Notes under the pieces: generated by a model
The model's input: only the letters and a program-made list of their open reading frames with translations
Database searches by the model: none
Told to the model about the DNA's origin: nothing
Shown: positions 32,838 through 32,922 of the stretch, piece after piece
Numbering within the stretch: position 1 is the stretch's first letter
Layout of the letters: the number at the start of each line of letters is the position of its first letter
Source: Acidobacteriota bacterium
GTDB taxonomy: Bacteria > Acidobacteriota > Terriglobia > Terriglobales > Acidobacteriaceae
Length of the DNA: 32,922 bases
Assembly (NCBI GenBank): GCA_021846945.1
Contig: JAJZVZ010000041.1
Location: 1 to 32,922, forward strand
Direction: 5' to 3'
Position numbers and translations under genes: made by a program

Positions 32838-32922
32838 TTATTCTCCGTCGCTCCCTGCAGGGCCCGCTGGAATGACGAAGGTCTGGCCCGGAGCCTGGAA
32901 TTTGGCATGGGGATGGCGAACC
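32838..32922 (-). CDS. C-terminal fragment of a protein entering from the right
   Basis: A minus-strand frame enters from the right edge and stops with TAA at 32838 after 27 residues, ending TFVIPAGPAGSDGE. GC-rich third positions and the terminator just downstream support a true gene end. Too little is visible to name it. Confidence 0.5.
   Translation of the reverse strand, partial: VRHPHAKFQAPGQTFVIPAGPAGSDGE

Overview
The window looks like chromosome from an Acidobacteriota bacterium, most likely class Terriglobia. This is inferred from gene content and protein style: high GC, a YtxH protein beside a DUF948-like protein, a b-type cytochrome fused to c-type domains, a FlbD-MotA-MotB cluster, and GTG/TTG starts. 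It was not checked by a search. I see no tRNA, rRNA, CRISPR array, insertion sequence or phage gene. Both ends cut genes: a secreted protein at the left (1-124) and a protein C-terminus at the right (32838-32922).

Layout. 1-5067, minus strand: a secreted TPR protein with an N-terminal FlgO/CsgG-like domain, a GT39-type membrane glycosyltransferase, a DUF3467 protein, a MagIII/EndoIII-like DNA glycosylase and a small TPR protein. 5160-9755, minus strand: a three-gene respiratory operon encoding an outer-membrane monohaem cytochrome-porin resembling Cyc2, a Rieske protein, and a cytochrome b carrying four tandem monohaem cytochrome c domains. 9988-10637, plus: a doubtful small ORF and a YjbQ-family gene. 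10687-15874: a flagellar island with flbD-motA-motB leftward and fliC-fliD-fliS rightward, with sigma-28-like promoters back to back between them. 15953-17704: an ABC exporter. 18281-19422: YtxH and DUF948-like envelope proteins. 19419-21875, minus: MnmA and a cysteine desulfurase, a natural sulfur-relay pair. 22009-24929: RfbD, a PCYCGC-domain protein and class II aldolase. 25207-26517: a GT87-type glycosyltransferase. 26679-29501: a PcrA/UvrD helicase with a large insertion. 29694-30781: LrgA-LrgB. 30827-32473: a 14-helix drug-efflux transporter.

The most unusual part is the 5160-9755 operon. It puts a putative outer-membrane electron conduit, a Rieske protein and a multihaem b/c fusion in one transcription unit, so it may link electron exchange at the cell surface to the quinone pool. 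A second theme is short repeats at gene ends and between genes: a heptamer repeat at 3543, an AGCTGGAAGC family at about 4000, 12311 and 12420, and a GAGACCTGGGGCACCC family. One copy of the last lies in frame inside the helicase gene.
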